Positions 44,312 to 53,764 of a stretch of 64,000 bases of DNA are shown here, one piece after another; position 1 is the first letter of the stretch; every line of letters starts with the position of its first letter. The position numbers were made by a program, and so were the translations under genes. The stretch lies in NCBI GenBank assembly GCA_963848375.1, contig CAWKDK010000028.1, positions 186,001 to 250,000 of the forward strand, given 5' to 3'. The notes under the pieces are model-generated. The model searched no databases. It was not told where the DNA came from and saw only the letters and a list, made by a program, of their open reading frames with translations. Source of the stretch: JAJPJE01 sp963848375 (lineage in GTDB: Bacteria; Acidobacteriota; Terriglobia; Terriglobales; Acidobacteriaceae).

Positions 44312-44340
44312 GTGGCGCGGGCGCCCTCGCCCGCGTTTTT
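44312..44340. repeat. REP-like hairpin CGCGGGCG/CGCCCGCG
   Basis: GTGGCGCGGGCGCCCTCGCC is identical to the start of the copy at 39376. It is followed by GTTTTT, so on the plus strand it may reinforce the M16 terminator. It lies just before the convergent TPR gene. Confidence 0.72.
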
Positions 44341-44350
44341 CAACCAGCCT

Positions 44351-46361
44351 CTACTGCGGCGGTGCAGTCAGATGTTGAGCGCCAGCCGGGCTGGCATTGT
44401 CGAGATGTTCACCGCCGGCAGGTCCGGTCTTGTCGACCGGTAGCTTCGCCTTCTCCGTCGCATCGGTCGCAAACAGCATGAAGTGATCGAAATTCTCGCT
44501 CCGATGGAATCGTGTCTTCCCGATGTGAACATATAATTCCGCACTCTTTGGAAGCCACAGCTCGGTCGTGTTCTTCCTGAATTGCACCGGACCGTAATTG
44601 ACGCTCGTGTGCTCGGTCGTCAATCGCACGTCAGGGATTCCTTGCACCAGGTCGGTTTCCATGTGAATGATCTGGAAGTTGTCCGCCAGTATCCACGCGC
44701 GGCCTTTCAGATTCACGGGATAGCCGACTTTGTTCACCACGTAAGATCGAAGCCGGCTGGGCTTCCCGTCGGCCTGTCGGAAGTGCACCAGCCATGCCGC
44801 CTGTCCCTGCCACTCGCCCAGGCCCTCGCAGCGCATCTCGAAGTCATTGCGGTAAAGCGGGTGGAAGGCAATTGCAAGCGCCGGCAGACCGGTCGTCGTG
44901 ATCTTGTCCGGCATCTCCAGGTTCCCCGCATCCCGGTACTCCTGGATGAGCAGCATCCCTGGAGTCGATCTCGCTGATCGCAGCGATGTAGTTGAATTGC
45001 CTTGTCTGTCGATTCCTGGGAATTCCTTGCGCAGAAATGTTTTCGTGAACGATATGTTCAATCGCCGAGAACTGGGAAATGCTGCCGACCAGGTCCTTGG
45101 ATCGGTTCGCCGTTTCATCCAGAAGATTGACCGGACATTGCACTCCCGCCGCCGTCGATGGCTGCTGCGCATCGACATCGGAGGGCATACCGGCATTTCC
45201 CGTCGCAGAATCATCGTCAGCGGTCAGCTCCGGATCGCCGATTCCAGCGCCCCCTTTTGCATCGGTCTGTGCCTGCAACTGCGAAATCAGCGCCTTTACT
45301 TTCCCGGCGACCGGGCTCGCATGTTCACCGTCGAGATACGCGGTCAGGACCTGGATCGCTTCCTCGCGCTTACCCAGCCCCGCGAGCGCTTGTCCCAAAA
45401 CAAGCCGAGCCGAAGCTCCCTCGCTGCCACCGTGGTCCACCATCCATTGCGAATTTTCGCGAGCCTTCTCAAATTGATTGAGCTTCAGGTAGGAATTTGC
45501 CAGCACCTTGCGCGCCATCAAAGACTGTTCGCTGCTCGCCACCACCATCTCTTCCGCGTCGACAGCGTGAGCGTAATCGCTGCGGCGGTAATACAGTTGT
45601 CCGAGCAGGTTTTGCGCCTGCAAATTTTTCGGATCCAGTTTCGTCGCCGCCGTCAGGTAGGTCAGCTCGTGATCCTCATCCTTCTGTTGCAGGGCCAGAT
45701 ACCCGAGCAGGAAGTTGATCGAGGAACTCGACGGATAGCTGTGATTTGCGGACTCCAGGTATTTGCGCGCTTCGGCGAAGTTGGAGAGCTCCAGCGCCTG
45801 CAGTCCCTTTTCCGCTTCCTTTCGCGCCTTCGATGGAAGCTGTCCAGCGTCGTTCAGTCGCAGATCGACGGCCGCCGGATCGTGCACCAAAAGTACGGTC
45901 TCGCTGAAATCGTGGGCAATGTCGGCAATCGTAATCTGCGCGTGCCATCCTACGTAGCCAGCCGCACCAACCTCGGCCATGTACTTCCCCGTGGGAACAT
46001 CGGGAAAGTCCGTCTCTGGACGATTCGTGGTTTGAAAGAACACTCTGCCGTTGGCTTGGTTGGTAAGCCTGATCAGCGCCTGCTGTTTCAAAGGCTTCTT
46101 GTTTTCGTCGAGAATGGTGAGATGAATCTTGACCGATGCTCGATTGTCGATTGGGGCGCCTAAGTTCTCAGGCCCCATGCCCTGCGGGATCCCTTGCGCC
46201 TGAGAGTGCACACCCGCCATGAGCAGCGCAGTTGCCAGAAGCATCAGGATCGCGCCCGATAGAGACAATCCGCTCTTCGTGTAAGAGAAAAATGTGTTTA
46301 GTGCTTGATCACAATGGGCCGAAATAGCATGCCGTAGCTGGGTACTCACGCTTCGTAGCAT
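44351..46361 (-). CDS. Exported TPR protein with Cna-like and C-terminal DUF domains, frameshifted
   Basis: A 669-residue protein after joining two frames. The N-terminal 55 residues hold a membrane segment (SLSGAILMLLATALLMAGV). A beta-sandwich (KIHLTILDENKKPLKQQALI, GKYMAEVGAAGYVGWHAQIT) precedes five or more TPR repeats (EAEKGLQALELSNFAEARKY, NFLLGYLALQQKDEDHELTY, LLGQLYYRRSDYAHAVDAEE). The end (RAWILADNFQIIHMETDLVQ, EHTSVNYGPVQFRKNTTELW) resembles outer-membrane-lipoprotein-sorting folds. The frames meet at about 44970, where removing one G from an AGGGATG restores NYIAAISEIDSRMLLIQEY. The one-base insertion is inferred. Its role is unknown, probably envelope assembly. Confidence 0.7.
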
Positions 46362-46814
46362 AGTACAAGAACGAGCTTAATGGGACCCTCTACCCGTCGA
46401 CAGGTGGGACGAGCGATCGCCGGCCTATGGTTCTGAAATCAAAACAGTTGCCGTCACTGCGGATGCAAGCTGGTGCAGCGGAGGCGGATTGCATGGATCT
46501 GTTCTCGACGACGACAAATAAACAGATGATAGGAACGATCCACCAGACCCGGAGGGGCGGCACCGAAAACCTGTCAAGGCCTCATTCGCTCGAAATTCCC
46601 GTTAATCGCATGATTCGGCGAGGGAAATAAATCTCGCGAAAGAGTCTAAGCTTACCCCCGGGGGAAGGGGGTATCCACAACACTATTAGAAACGAGGTCC
46701 CCGGTTGGAAGCAGCCAAAAGTGGACCACGGAACACAAAAAAGGCCCTCGGAGGTTGTTTAATACGCAAGAAAAGCAGGCCACCGAGGTAAAGAGTGGAA
46801 ATGTTCCTGATTCG
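46362..46814. other. Spacer between the TPR gene and serA
   Basis: About 450 bases without a supported gene. It contains CCGGAGGGGCGGCAC near 46550 (shared with the element at 39484) and a CCCCCGGGGG run near 46657. GTATCCACA (46669-46677) is one base from a DnaA box. On the minus strand CCTCGG...CCGAGG followed by GCCTTTTTT (about 46737-46787) could be a serA terminator. Confidence 0.4.
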
Positions 46815-46842
46815 CACTAATCACTAGCCACTAACCACTAGC
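46815..46842. repeat. Heptamer tandem repeat CACTARY x4 touching the serA stop
   Basis: Units CACTAAT, CACTAGC, CACTAAC and CACTAGC are exact heptamers. The serA stop (TAG on the minus strand, 46842-46844) shares its last base with the array. Confidence 0.8.
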
Positions 46843-48472
46843 TACAGATGCACCGCTCTCGCCACCGTCATCGCAGGAATCTTTTGCAGATCAGCGAGCA
46901 CGGCGTCCGGTACCCGTCCATCCACCTGGACCACGGCTACTGCCAGCGCCGGTTCTGAAGCCTGACCGTTTCCGGCCGCTGCAGCTTTCGACTGCATTCT
47001 CGCCTCGGCCCAGTGAGAAGTTGGCGATGTTCACTTTGTGCTCGCCCAGGATGCTTCCGACTCGTCCGACTACGCCTGGTACGTCGCGGTTGCGCAGGTA
47101 AAGCAGATCGTTCTCGAGCGGTGCTTCGATGTCGATGCCCTCAATGCTCAGCAGCCGCGGCAAGCGCCCGTGCAGAACCGTGCCCGAAATCGTGTGCTCG
47201 CTGCCTTCGCTCTTCAGCGTAATCGTGATGACGTCGCCCGCGCCGCTCGCCGGCTTGTCCTTCGTGTATTCACGGATCTTTACGCCGCGCGAATCGGCAA
47301 TCGAGTTCGCATTGATGAGATTCGTGCCCTCGGCGCCGCTGGCGTTCAGCACGCCCATTACGCCGGAGTTGCGAATCAACTGCGTCTTCCATCCCGCCAG
47401 CCGTCCGGTGTAGCGCAAGTGAATCTCGTTCAGATTCCCCTCCGTCTCGACCGCCTGTGCGAGGAACGAACCGAGCCGCTCCGCCAGCACCAGGAAGGGA
47501 TGCATGTCGACGTACTCTTCATATGACACCGACGGCACATTCACCGCATTCTGGATGACGCCGCGCGACAGGTACTCCTTCACCTGCTGTGCGATCTGTA
47601 TGCCCACAGCTTCCTGCGCTTCTTTGGTCGACCCTGCAATGTGTGGTGTCGCCATCACGTTTTCGAGTCCGAGCAGAGGAGAATCCTTTGGCGGCTCGGG
47701 CGCGAACACATCCAGCGCCGCTCCACCGATGTGGCCAGACTTGAGAGCCTCAGCCAGCGCCGCTTCATTGATCAGCTCGCCGCGCGCGCAATTGATGATG
47801 CGTACGCCCTTTTTCATCTTCGTCAAGCGATTCGGCATTGATCATGCCACGCGTCTGCGGCGTAAGCGCCAGGTGCAGGCTAATATAGTCCGCCGTCGGA
47901 TAGAGGTCGTCGAGCGTCTTCAACTCCACCTTACGTTCGCGCGCCAGTTCGGTCGAAATGTAGGGATCGTGCCCGACGACTTTCATACCGAATGCTTGCG
48001 CGCGGCTCGCGACTTCAAGACCAATGCGGCCCAGGCCGATCACGCCGAGCGTCTTGCCGCGCAACTCGGTGCCTTCCAGCGACTTCTTTTCCCACTTGCC
48101 GGCTTTCGTTGTTTCATTTGCCCGCGGCAAATGTCGCGCCAGGCACAGCATCATGCCGATCGTTTGCTCCGCGACCGCCACCGCATTTGCGCCCGGCGTG
48201 TTCATCACCGCGATGCCTTTGCGCGTCGCTGCCGGCAGCTCGATGTTGTCCACGCCAATTCCTGCGCGGCCAATCACGCGCAGCTTCTGCGCATGCTCCA
48301 GCAGTTCCCCATTAACCTTCACCGCCGACCGAACAATCAGCGCATCGGCATCATTGAGTTCTTCAGCCAGTCGCGTGCCAACCTGGTCAGCCGTCAGCAC
48401 TGTCCAGCTCGGCTCGTCTTTGAAAACGGCAACAGTTGCGGGAGAAACCTTTTCGGCAAGTATGATTTTCAT
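46842..48472 (-). CDS. serA: D-3-phosphoglycerate dehydrogenase, frameshifted twice
   Basis: Three frames join into a 542-residue long-form SerA. The first (48472-47830) has VIGRAGIGVDNIELPAATRK and the NAD site LGVIGLGRIGLEVASRAQAF. The second gives MKKGVRIINCARGELINEAA and LENVMATPHIAGSTKEAQEA (catalytic His), plus the intervening domain. The third gives QASEPALAVAVVQVDGRVPD and ends ARAVHL, completing the ACT domain. The joins need removal of one T in CGCTTGACG (about 47835) and one base near 47005. It oxidises 3-phosphoglycerate, the first step of serine synthesis, and the ACT domain normally binds serine. The class-V aminotransferase upstream probably does the next step. Frameshifts are inferred. 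Confidence 0.9.
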
Positions 48473-48482
48473 AAGATTCCGT

Positions 48483-48554
48483 CTTTTGAAGAGACTCACC
48501 ACGGAGGCACAGAGTCACAGAGAATTAGTGCCTTTCTCCGTATCTCCGTGGTGA
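48483..48554. repeat. Long inverted repeat with 8-base periodic unit between serA and the aminotransferase
   Basis: TCACCACGGAG (48496-48506) pairs perfectly with CTCCGTGGTGA (48544-48554). Between them GCACAGAG and TCACAGAG are repeated units. A partial relative (TGTCTCTGCGGTGAA) is at 50391-50405. Confidence 0.65.
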
Positions 48555-48562
48555 ATGATGGT

Positions 48563-49753
48563 TTACGCAGTTACCAACGCCGGCTTTTCTGCACGGCTCG
48601 CCGCGTACACTTCCTGCGCGGCACGAACGGCGCTGCCGAACTTCACCTTGTCCGGTTGCAGCTCCGCCATGATCTGCTCAAGTGCCGCAATGATCGCGAT
48701 CGTGTCGAGATAGTCGTAATAGCCGAGGTGCGCGATACGGATCATCTTGCCCTTCATCTCGCCCTGGCCGTTGGCGACCACCGCGCCGAACTCATCGCGG
48801 AAGCGCTTCACGATATCGCTCGAATCCAATCCACCCGGCGAGAGGATCGCACTGACTGCCGCTGCCGGCGCATGTGGAGCGAACAGCTTCAGTCCTAGTG
48901 CTTCAGCTCCCGCGCGCGTCATTGCCGCCGCGAGTTCCGCATTGTTCACTAGCACTTCGCGTCCCTTCGCCAAATCGCCTTTGCCGGATTCGCGAATGTA
49001 GTCGAGTGCAGCTCCGAGCGCCGCGATCAGCGAAGTCGCCGGCGTGTACGCCGACTCACCCTTCGCCGCCGACTTGCGCTCTTTGCGTAGATCGAAGTAG
49101 TACTTCGGCTGCTTCGAAGTCTCCATGCGCTTCCACGCCTTTTCACTCACGGCGCAGAACGCGAGGCCCGGCGGAATCATGACTGCTTTCTGCGAGCCAC
49201 CAATAATGATGTCCACGCCCCACGCATCCACGTCGAAGTGCGTCGTGCCCAGACCGGTGATCGCGTCAACGACGAGCAGCGTGTCCGTTCCCTTGAGCAG
49301 CTGCGCGATCGCTTTTACATCGTGCCGCGCACCTGTCGAAGTTTCCGTTCCCTGCATGTAGACCACTCGCGTGTCGGGCTTCAACGCCGCACGCACCGCG
49401 TCGAGCGAGAATGTCTCGCCGTAAGGCGCGCTCACTTCGTCGATCGTACAGGCGTACGCTTTGGCCAACGCCGTCCAGCGCTCGCCGAATTTTCCGGCCG
49501 AAAGCACCAGCACGCGATCGCCCGGCGAGGTCAGGTTCGCAACCGAGGCTTCCATCGCGCCCGTGCCCGACGCAGCCATCAGGATCACATCGTTTTGAGT
49601 GCCGACGAAGACCTTCAGGTCGGCGAGAACCCGCTGATAAAGCGCGCGGAAGTCAGCGGTACGGTGGTGGACATTAGCGGCCGCCATCGCAAACTGTGCC
49701 GCAGGCAGCAGTTGCGTCGGCCCGGGAGTATAAAGACGATTCTTACGAAGCAT
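48563..49753 (-). CDS. Class-V PLP aminotransferase (alanine-glyoxylate/serine-pyruvate type), probable phosphoserine pathway
   Basis: A 396-residue protein from ATG 49753 (MLRKNRLYTPGPTQLLP); a GTG 30 bases upstream is the alternative. NVHHRTADFRALYQRVLADL is the conserved N-terminal part. SGTGAMEASVANL binds the cofactor phosphate, VVDAITGLGTTHFDVDAWGVD holds the PLP-ring aspartate, and IIGGSQKAVMIPPGL contains the Schiff-base lysine. The C-terminus has GKMIRIAHLGYYDY with the substrate arginine. It lies 90 bases upstream of serA and may act as the phosphohydroxypyruvate transaminase in place of SerC; that role is inferred from context. Glyoxylate transamination is the other option. Confidence 0.88.
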   Translation of the reverse strand: MLRKNRLYTPGPTQLLPAAQFAMAAANVHHRTADFRALYQRVLADLKVFVGTQNDVILMAASGTGAMEASVANLTSPGDRVLVLSAGKFGERWTALAKAYACTIDEVSAPYGETFSLDAVRAALKPDTRVVYMQGTETSTGARHDVKAIAQLLKGTDTLLVVDAITGLGTTHFDVDAWGVDIIIGGSQKAVMIPPGLAFCAVSEKAWKRMETSKQPKYYFDLRKERKSAAKGESAYTPATSLIAALGAALDYIRESGKGDLAKGREVLVNNAELAAAMTRAGAEALGLKLFAPHAPAAAVSAILSPGGLDSSDIVKRFRDEFGAVVANGQGEMKGKMIRIAHLGYYDYLDTIAIIAALEQIMAELQPDKVKFGSAVRAAQEVYAASRAEKPALVTA

Positions 49754-49886
49754 ACGTGATGGTACTACGTTGGCGCGTTCCACCGCATTAAGAGAGCACG
49801 TCTATAATTGCAAGTTACGACGTCATAAGCTGCAGTAATCAGTGCTTCGAACCACCGTTCGAGGGATCGCCTTTTCAGGAGTGAAG

Positions 49887-50339
49887 ATGAGCATCTCTGA
49901 CCAAGTCACAAAAGATATGATCGCTGCGATGAAAGCGCGCGAGGAGCTGAAGCTTTCGACGCTTCGCATGATGAAATCTGCGCTTAAGAACAAGGAGATC
50001 GATAAGCGCGCTCCGCTCGACGAGAAAGAAGCTCTCCAGGTGCTCAGCACCATGATCAAGCAGCGCAAGGACTCAATCGAGCAGTTCACCAAGGGCGGAC
50101 GCCAGGAACTTGCCGACAAAGAGGCGTCCGAGATCACGATCATCGAAGCCTACATGCCGAAAGCGATCGGCGAAGCGGAGATCGTAGCGGCCGTGCGCGC
50201 CACCATCGCCGAGATGGGCTCTCCGACGATGAAAGACATGGGCACGGTCATGAAGAACACCATGGCAAAGTTGGCGGGCGCTCGCGTGGATGGCAAAGTC
50301 GTGAGCGAAGCGGTGAAGAAAGAGCTGGCGGGAAAGTAG
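49887..50339 (+). CDS. GatB/YqeY domain protein
   Basis: A 150-residue protein with AGGAG upstream of the ATG at 49887. SISDQVTKDMIAAMKAREEL, then STLRMMKSALKNKEIDK, VLSTMIKQRKDSIEQFTKGG, ASEITIIEAYMPKAIGE and AGARVDGKVVSEAVKKELAG are the whole YqeY fold, which corresponds to the tRNA-binding tail of GatB. These free-standing proteins are thought to bind tRNA, but their role is not settled. TATAAT at 49803-49808 is a likely -10 box. The gene is divergent from the aminotransferase. Confidence 0.93.
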   Translation: MSISDQVTKDMIAAMKAREELKLSTLRMMKSALKNKEIDKRAPLDEKEALQVLSTMIKQRKDSIEQFTKGGRQELADKEASEITIIEAYMPKAIGEAEIVAAVRATIAEMGSPTMKDMGTVMKNTMAKLAGARVDGKVVSEAVKKELAGK

Positions 50340-50348
50340 CTTGCGTGG

Positions 50349-50368
50349 CGCGGACATTGTTATCCGCG
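50349..50368. repeat. REP-like hairpin CGCGGA/TCCGCG
   Basis: GTGGCGCGGA starts like the elements at 39376 and 44312, and the stem closes with TCCGCG after an eight-base loop. It lies just after the yqeY-like stop. Confidence 0.5.
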
Positions 50369-50409
50369 AAGTGTTAGTCCGGGCTTTACGTGTCTCTGCG
50401 GTGAAGTAT

Positions 50410-50523
50410 CTAGCGGTAGAGGTGCAAGGCGCGCCCGATTGATTGGGGAATCCAGTGAAAGCGCCATGCGATCACCAGCGCCAGGATAATCAGCAGAACG
50501 ATCCGGCGCACTCGAGCACTCAT
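50410..50523 (-). CDS. Small membrane protein downstream of parB
   Basis: A 37-residue ORF. It starts MSARVRRIVLLIILALVIAW and ends HLYR, with one hydrophobic helix flanked by basic residues and a short amphipathic tail. It starts 25 bases after the parB stop in the same direction, with an AG-rich stretch (GGAAAGAAG) upstream. The stretch has a clean codon pattern, so I think it is real. The function is unknown; the position suggests cotranscription with parAB. Confidence 0.5.
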   Translation of the reverse strand: MSARVRRIVLLIILALVIAWRFHWIPQSIGRALHLYR

Positions 50524-50539
50524 GCCGTAGCTTCTTTCC

Positions 50540-50553
50540 GACTACTGACTACT
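50540..50553. repeat. Short heptamer repeat GACTACT x2 across the parB stop
   Basis: Two exact copies of GACTACT. The parB stop codon (TAG on the minus strand, 50549-50551) is inside the second unit. Confidence 0.6.
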
Positions 50554-51452
50554 GCTTTCCCAACGCTTCAAGAATCCGGTCAAAGTCTTCGAGCGACTTG
50601 TACTCGAGCACGACTTTGCCTTTGCCTTTACGATCGTAGATGCGCGCGCGAACTCCCAGCGAGCGCTCCAGTTCACGCTCGGCATCTTTCACATTCGGAT
50701 CAACCACGCGCTCTTTCTTCTCGGGCTTCGGCGCCGGATGCAGGATGTCGTAGACAAGCTTTCTCAGTTTGTCGTACGGAGAGCGCATCGGCTACCACTT
50801 TGCGTGCCGTGGCTTCGATCAGCGTTGGATCGAGTCCCATAAGGGCGCGGGCGTGTCCCATGGTCAATGCGCCTTGGCGTATACCTTGTTTGACCCAGTC
50901 CGGCAGGCGGAGCAAGCGCATGTAATTCGCAACTGTGGTGCGGTCTTTTCCGGTGCGCTGCGCAATTTGTTCCTGGGTGAGTCCACATTTCTGGCTCAGA
51001 TTCTCGAAAGCCGCAGCCTGCTCCAGCGGATTCAGGTTCTCGCGCTGCAGGTTCTCGATGATGGTGATCTCGATCGCCTGTTCGTCGGAGATCTGACGAA
51101 CGATTGCCGGGACCGTGGTCTTCCCTGCGGCCTGCGAGGCCAGCAGGCGCCGCTGCCCGGCTACGAGTTCGAGCTTGCCTTCCCCGAGCTTTCGGACAAG
51201 GATCGGCTGAAGCACGCCCTGTACTTTGATCGACTCGGCGAGCTCCTGCAGCGCAACCGGGTCAATGTCGATGCGTGTCTGCGCCGGATTCGGCAAGATG
51301 TCGGCGATTACGACGTCACGCACGGCCTCGCCAGGAAGCACGGCGGTTGGTCCGGCTTGCACGGGGATGGGGGCTTCGCCGCGTGCGGCGGGAATCAGCG
51401 AATTCAATCCGCGGCCTAAAACTCTCTTCTTATCCTGCGTCATGGTCTGCAC
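50549..51452 (-). CDS. parB: Chromosome-partitioning protein ParB, frameshifted
   Basis: A 300-residue protein after joining two frames. RVLGRGLNSLIP is the N-terminal ParA-contact motif. RKLGEGKLELVAGQRRLLASQAAG carries the CTPase/arginine patch, and ENLQRENLNPLEQAAAF and LTQEQIAQRTGKDRTTVANY (helix-turn-helix for parS) follow. The first frame is lost after SVRQTEK. The other continues LVYDILHPAPKP and ends with the C-terminal dimer domain (VVLEYKSLEDFDRILEALGKQ, shown here up to the last residues). The join removes one base from GAGAAAGCTTG at about 50763. GTG 51452 has AGGA eight bases upstream. It loads on parS as a CTP-dependent clamp. The one-base insertion is inferred. Confidence 0.92.
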
Positions 51453-51491
51453 GTCGACGATCCTTTACAATAAATATCGTATTGCGATACG

Positions 51492-52271
51492 TTAGGCGGA
51501 AGCTCGCAGCATCACCCGTCCCATAATTTCTTTGGCCAGCTTGATGTACGCCTCGGCACCGCGCGAGCGGACGTCGTACAGCAGCGCCGGCTTCCCATGG
51601 CTTGGTGCTTCGGCCAGGCGAACATTGCGCGGGATCGACGTTGCGAACAGCCGATCGCCGAAATAGTTCTTTAGCTCGTCTGTCACCTGTTGGGCGAGAT
51701 TCGTGCGGTCGTCATACATGGTCAGTACCACGCCTTCGACCGACAGTCCTGGATTGAATGTCTGCTTGATGCGCTCAATCGTGTCGAGGAGTTCGCTGAT
51801 GCCTTCGAGCGCGAAATATTCTGCCTGCATAGGAATGACAACCGAATCGGCAGCGACCAGGGCGTTCAGAGTGAGCAGATCGAGAGCGGGCGGGCAGTCC
51901 AAGACGATGAACTGATAGCGATTGCGCACCCGATCCACGGCATCTTTCAGGCGAAATTCGCGCCGATCGAGGGGGACGAGTTCGATATTGGCGCCGGTCA
52001 GCTCTTTACTGGAGGGCACAATCCAGAGCTGATCAAGCGCGGAGGTGAGCGTAATCTGCTCCAACTGCGCGTCGCCCATCAGAATATGGTAGGTACTGAG
52101 GCGCTGCGGATCTTTAGGATAGCCGAGTCCGCTGCTGCTGTTGGACTGAGGATCGCAATCCACTAATAAGGTGGGGACTTCGGCGGCCGCAAACGAAGCG
52201 GCCAGGTTGATGGCGGTCGTGGTCTTCCCTACGCCGCCCTTCTGATTCGCGATAGCGATGACACGTCCCAT
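51492..52271 (-). CDS. parA: Chromosome-partitioning ATPase ParA (Soj)
   Basis: A 259-residue protein. MGRVIAIANQKGGVGKTTTA is the deviant Walker A motif. LLVDCDPQSNSSSGLG is the A' motif, and FIVLDCPPALDLLTLNALVA is Walker B. The length and absence of an N-terminal HTH place it in the Soj/chromosomal type (Ib). It forms ATP-dependent dimers on DNA and moves ParB-parS complexes. A 39-base gap separates it from parB. Three parS sites lie within 280 bases upstream. Confidence 0.97.
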   Translation of the reverse strand: MGRVIAIANQKGGVGKTTTAINLAASFAAAEVPTLLVDCDPQSNSSSGLGYPKDPQRLSTYHILMGDAQLEQITLTSALDQLWIVPSSKELTGANIELVPLDRREFRLKDAVDRVRNRYQFIVLDCPPALDLLTLNALVAADSVVIPMQAEYFALEGISELLDTIERIKQTFNPGLSVEGVVLTMYDDRTNLAQQVTDELKNYFGDRLFATSIPRNVRLAEAPSHGKPALLYDVRSRGAEAYIKLAKEIMGRVMLRASA

Positions 52272-52379
52272 GATTTTCAGTGGCCCGGTTACAGCTTTGC
52301 AGAGTATCGAAGTGGCTGGTGAGGCGCAACGATGTATTTGTGTGCAAAAGATGTGACTCGCGTGGAAGGTTGGCGCAAT

Positions 52380-52395
52380 TGTTCCACGTGGAACA
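52380..52395. other. parS centromere site 1
   Basis: TGTTCCACGTGGAACA, a perfect 16-base palindrome of parS type, extended by one base pair on each side. It lies 109 bases upstream of parA. Confidence 0.92.
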
Positions 52396-52480
52396 ATTTA
52401 GGAGCCTGTGGATTCGTGGAAAAGTCATGGAAGAAAATTCTGGACGGGGTCTTGGAGTCGCGTCTCTTCCGAAAGCGGAA

Positions 52481-52496
52481 TGTTCCACGTGGAACA
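52481..52496. other. parS centromere site 2
   Basis: A second identical copy of TGTTCCACGTGGAACA, 85 bases after the first. Confidence 0.92.
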
Positions 52497-52531
52497 CTTG
52501 GCAGGGCGAAGCTGGAGTAGGGCTCAAATAA

Positions 52532-52547
52532 TGTTCCACGTGGAACA
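52532..52547. other. parS centromere site 3
   Basis: A third identical copy of TGTTCCACGTGGAACA, 35 bases after the second and 71 bases before the NagX-like gene; an extra A:T pair extends the palindrome. Confidence 0.92.
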
Positions 52548-52618
52548 TCCACTCGCCGCCTCGTTTGTTGTAGAATCCGCGCGGCTATGAATGTGAGCCG
52601 AAGCGAGGCTTAAACCCG

Positions 52619-53764
52619 ATGGCAACCACCACCTCTTCTATCCCGAGCACGATGATCTCGGCGGCGTCCAAAGTGGGCGGCAGGCTGGAATCACTGGATG
52701 TATTCCGCGGGCTGACCATTGCAGGCATGATGCTGGTGAATAACGCCGGTGACTGGGATCATATCTACTGGCCCCTGGAACACGCCGAGTGGAACGGTTG
52801 GACCCCCACAGACCTAATTTTCCCCTTCTTTCTATTCATTGTGGGCGTTTCCATGGTCTATTCAATCGCAAATCGGCAGAAAAAAGGCGAATCTCGCGGT
52901 TCCCTGTTGGCCCATGCGGTTCGTCGAGCATTTCTGATCTTCGCCATCGGCTTCCTTCTCAATGGCTTTCCCCATTTTCACCTGGCGACTTGGCGCATTC
53001 CCGGCGTTCTTCAGCGAATCGCCATTGTGTATCTCATAACCTCAGTGATTGTGCTGTTTACGGGTTGGCGCGGACGGCTGGCAACCCTAGTCGCCTGCCT
53101 TGTCGGCTATTGGGCGATTATGAAGTTTGTCCCAATACCCGGCTATGGCGTCGGAAACCTCACGCCCGAAGGCAATCTGGCCTCCTGGCTGGATCGCCTC
53201 ACAATGTATAATCACCTTTATATTGAACATGTTAGAGACCCAGAGGGGATCCTGAGTACCATCCCGTCGATCGCGACCTGCCTGTTGGGCGTCTTCACCG
53301 GCGAATGGCTACGATCCGCGCGAAATGCAACTCAGAAAGTGACCGGCATGTTAGCGGCCGGAGTCGTACTTACGATCGCGGGCAAGCTTTGGGGATACGA
53401 ATTCCCTATCAATAAGAACCTCTGGACCAGTTCCTATGTTCTGTTCGCGGGCGGCCTGGCGCTGCTATTCCTAAGTCTCTGCTATTGGACGGTCGACATT
53501 AAAGGTTGGAAGACCTGGGGCAAGCCCTTCCTGATGATGGGGATGAACCCGCTTGCGCTCTACGCCATGGCGGGCCTGGTGGCGCACCTCTCGATCGAGC
53601 TCCACATTGGCGATGAGAGCTTGAAGAGCTGGATTTATGACCGGCTCTATGTTCCGCTGGCGAATCCGTACAATGCGTCCATGCTCTACGGCCTTACCTA
53701 TGTAGTTGCATTCCTGATTCTGGGCTGGATCCTCTATCGGCGGAAGATCTTCCTGAAAGTGTGA
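52619..53764 (+). CDS. NagX-like multi-pass membrane protein (heparan-alpha-glucosaminide N-acetyltransferase relative)
   Basis: A 381-residue integral membrane protein with about ten helices. RLESLDVFRGLTIAGMMLVN is the diagnostic start, WTPTDLIFPFFLFIVGVSM the conserved second segment, and HLATWRIPGVLQRIAIVYL the third. KPFLMMGMNPLALYAMAGL is the conserved C-terminal block. These proteins (COG4299) are related to lysosomal HGSNAT, which transfers acetyl groups across membranes to glucosamine. In bacteria they are linked to amino-sugar use, but activity is rarely shown. The first residues after the ATG are Ser/Thr-rich. It is divergent from parA across the parS cluster. Confidence 0.88.
   Translation: MATTTSSIPSTMISAASKVGGRLESLDVFRGLTIAGMMLVNNAGDWDHIYWPLEHAEWNGWTPTDLIFPFFLFIVGVSMVYSIANRQKKGESRGSLLAHAVRRAFLIFAIGFLLNGFPHFHLATWRIPGVLQRIAIVYLITSVIVLFTGWRGRLATLVACLVGYWAIMKFVPIPGYGVGNLTPEGNLASWLDRLTMYNHLYIEHVRDPEGILSTIPSIATCLLGVFTGEWLRSARNATQKVTGMLAAGVVLTIAGKLWGYEFPINKNLWTSSYVLFAGGLALLFLSLCYWTVDIKGWKTWGKPFLMMGMNPLALYAMAGLVAHLSIELHIGDESLKSWIYDRLYVPLANPYNASMLYGLTYVVAFLILGWILYRRKIFLKV

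Noticed and set aside
44898..46163. A 421-codon plus-strand frame opposite the TPR protein
   Set aside because: It is the shadow of the TPR gene; no ribosome site or domain.
46427..46630. A 67-codon plus-strand frame in the serA-TPR spacer
   Set aside because: It crosses repeat sequence, has no ribosome site and no recognisable protein features.
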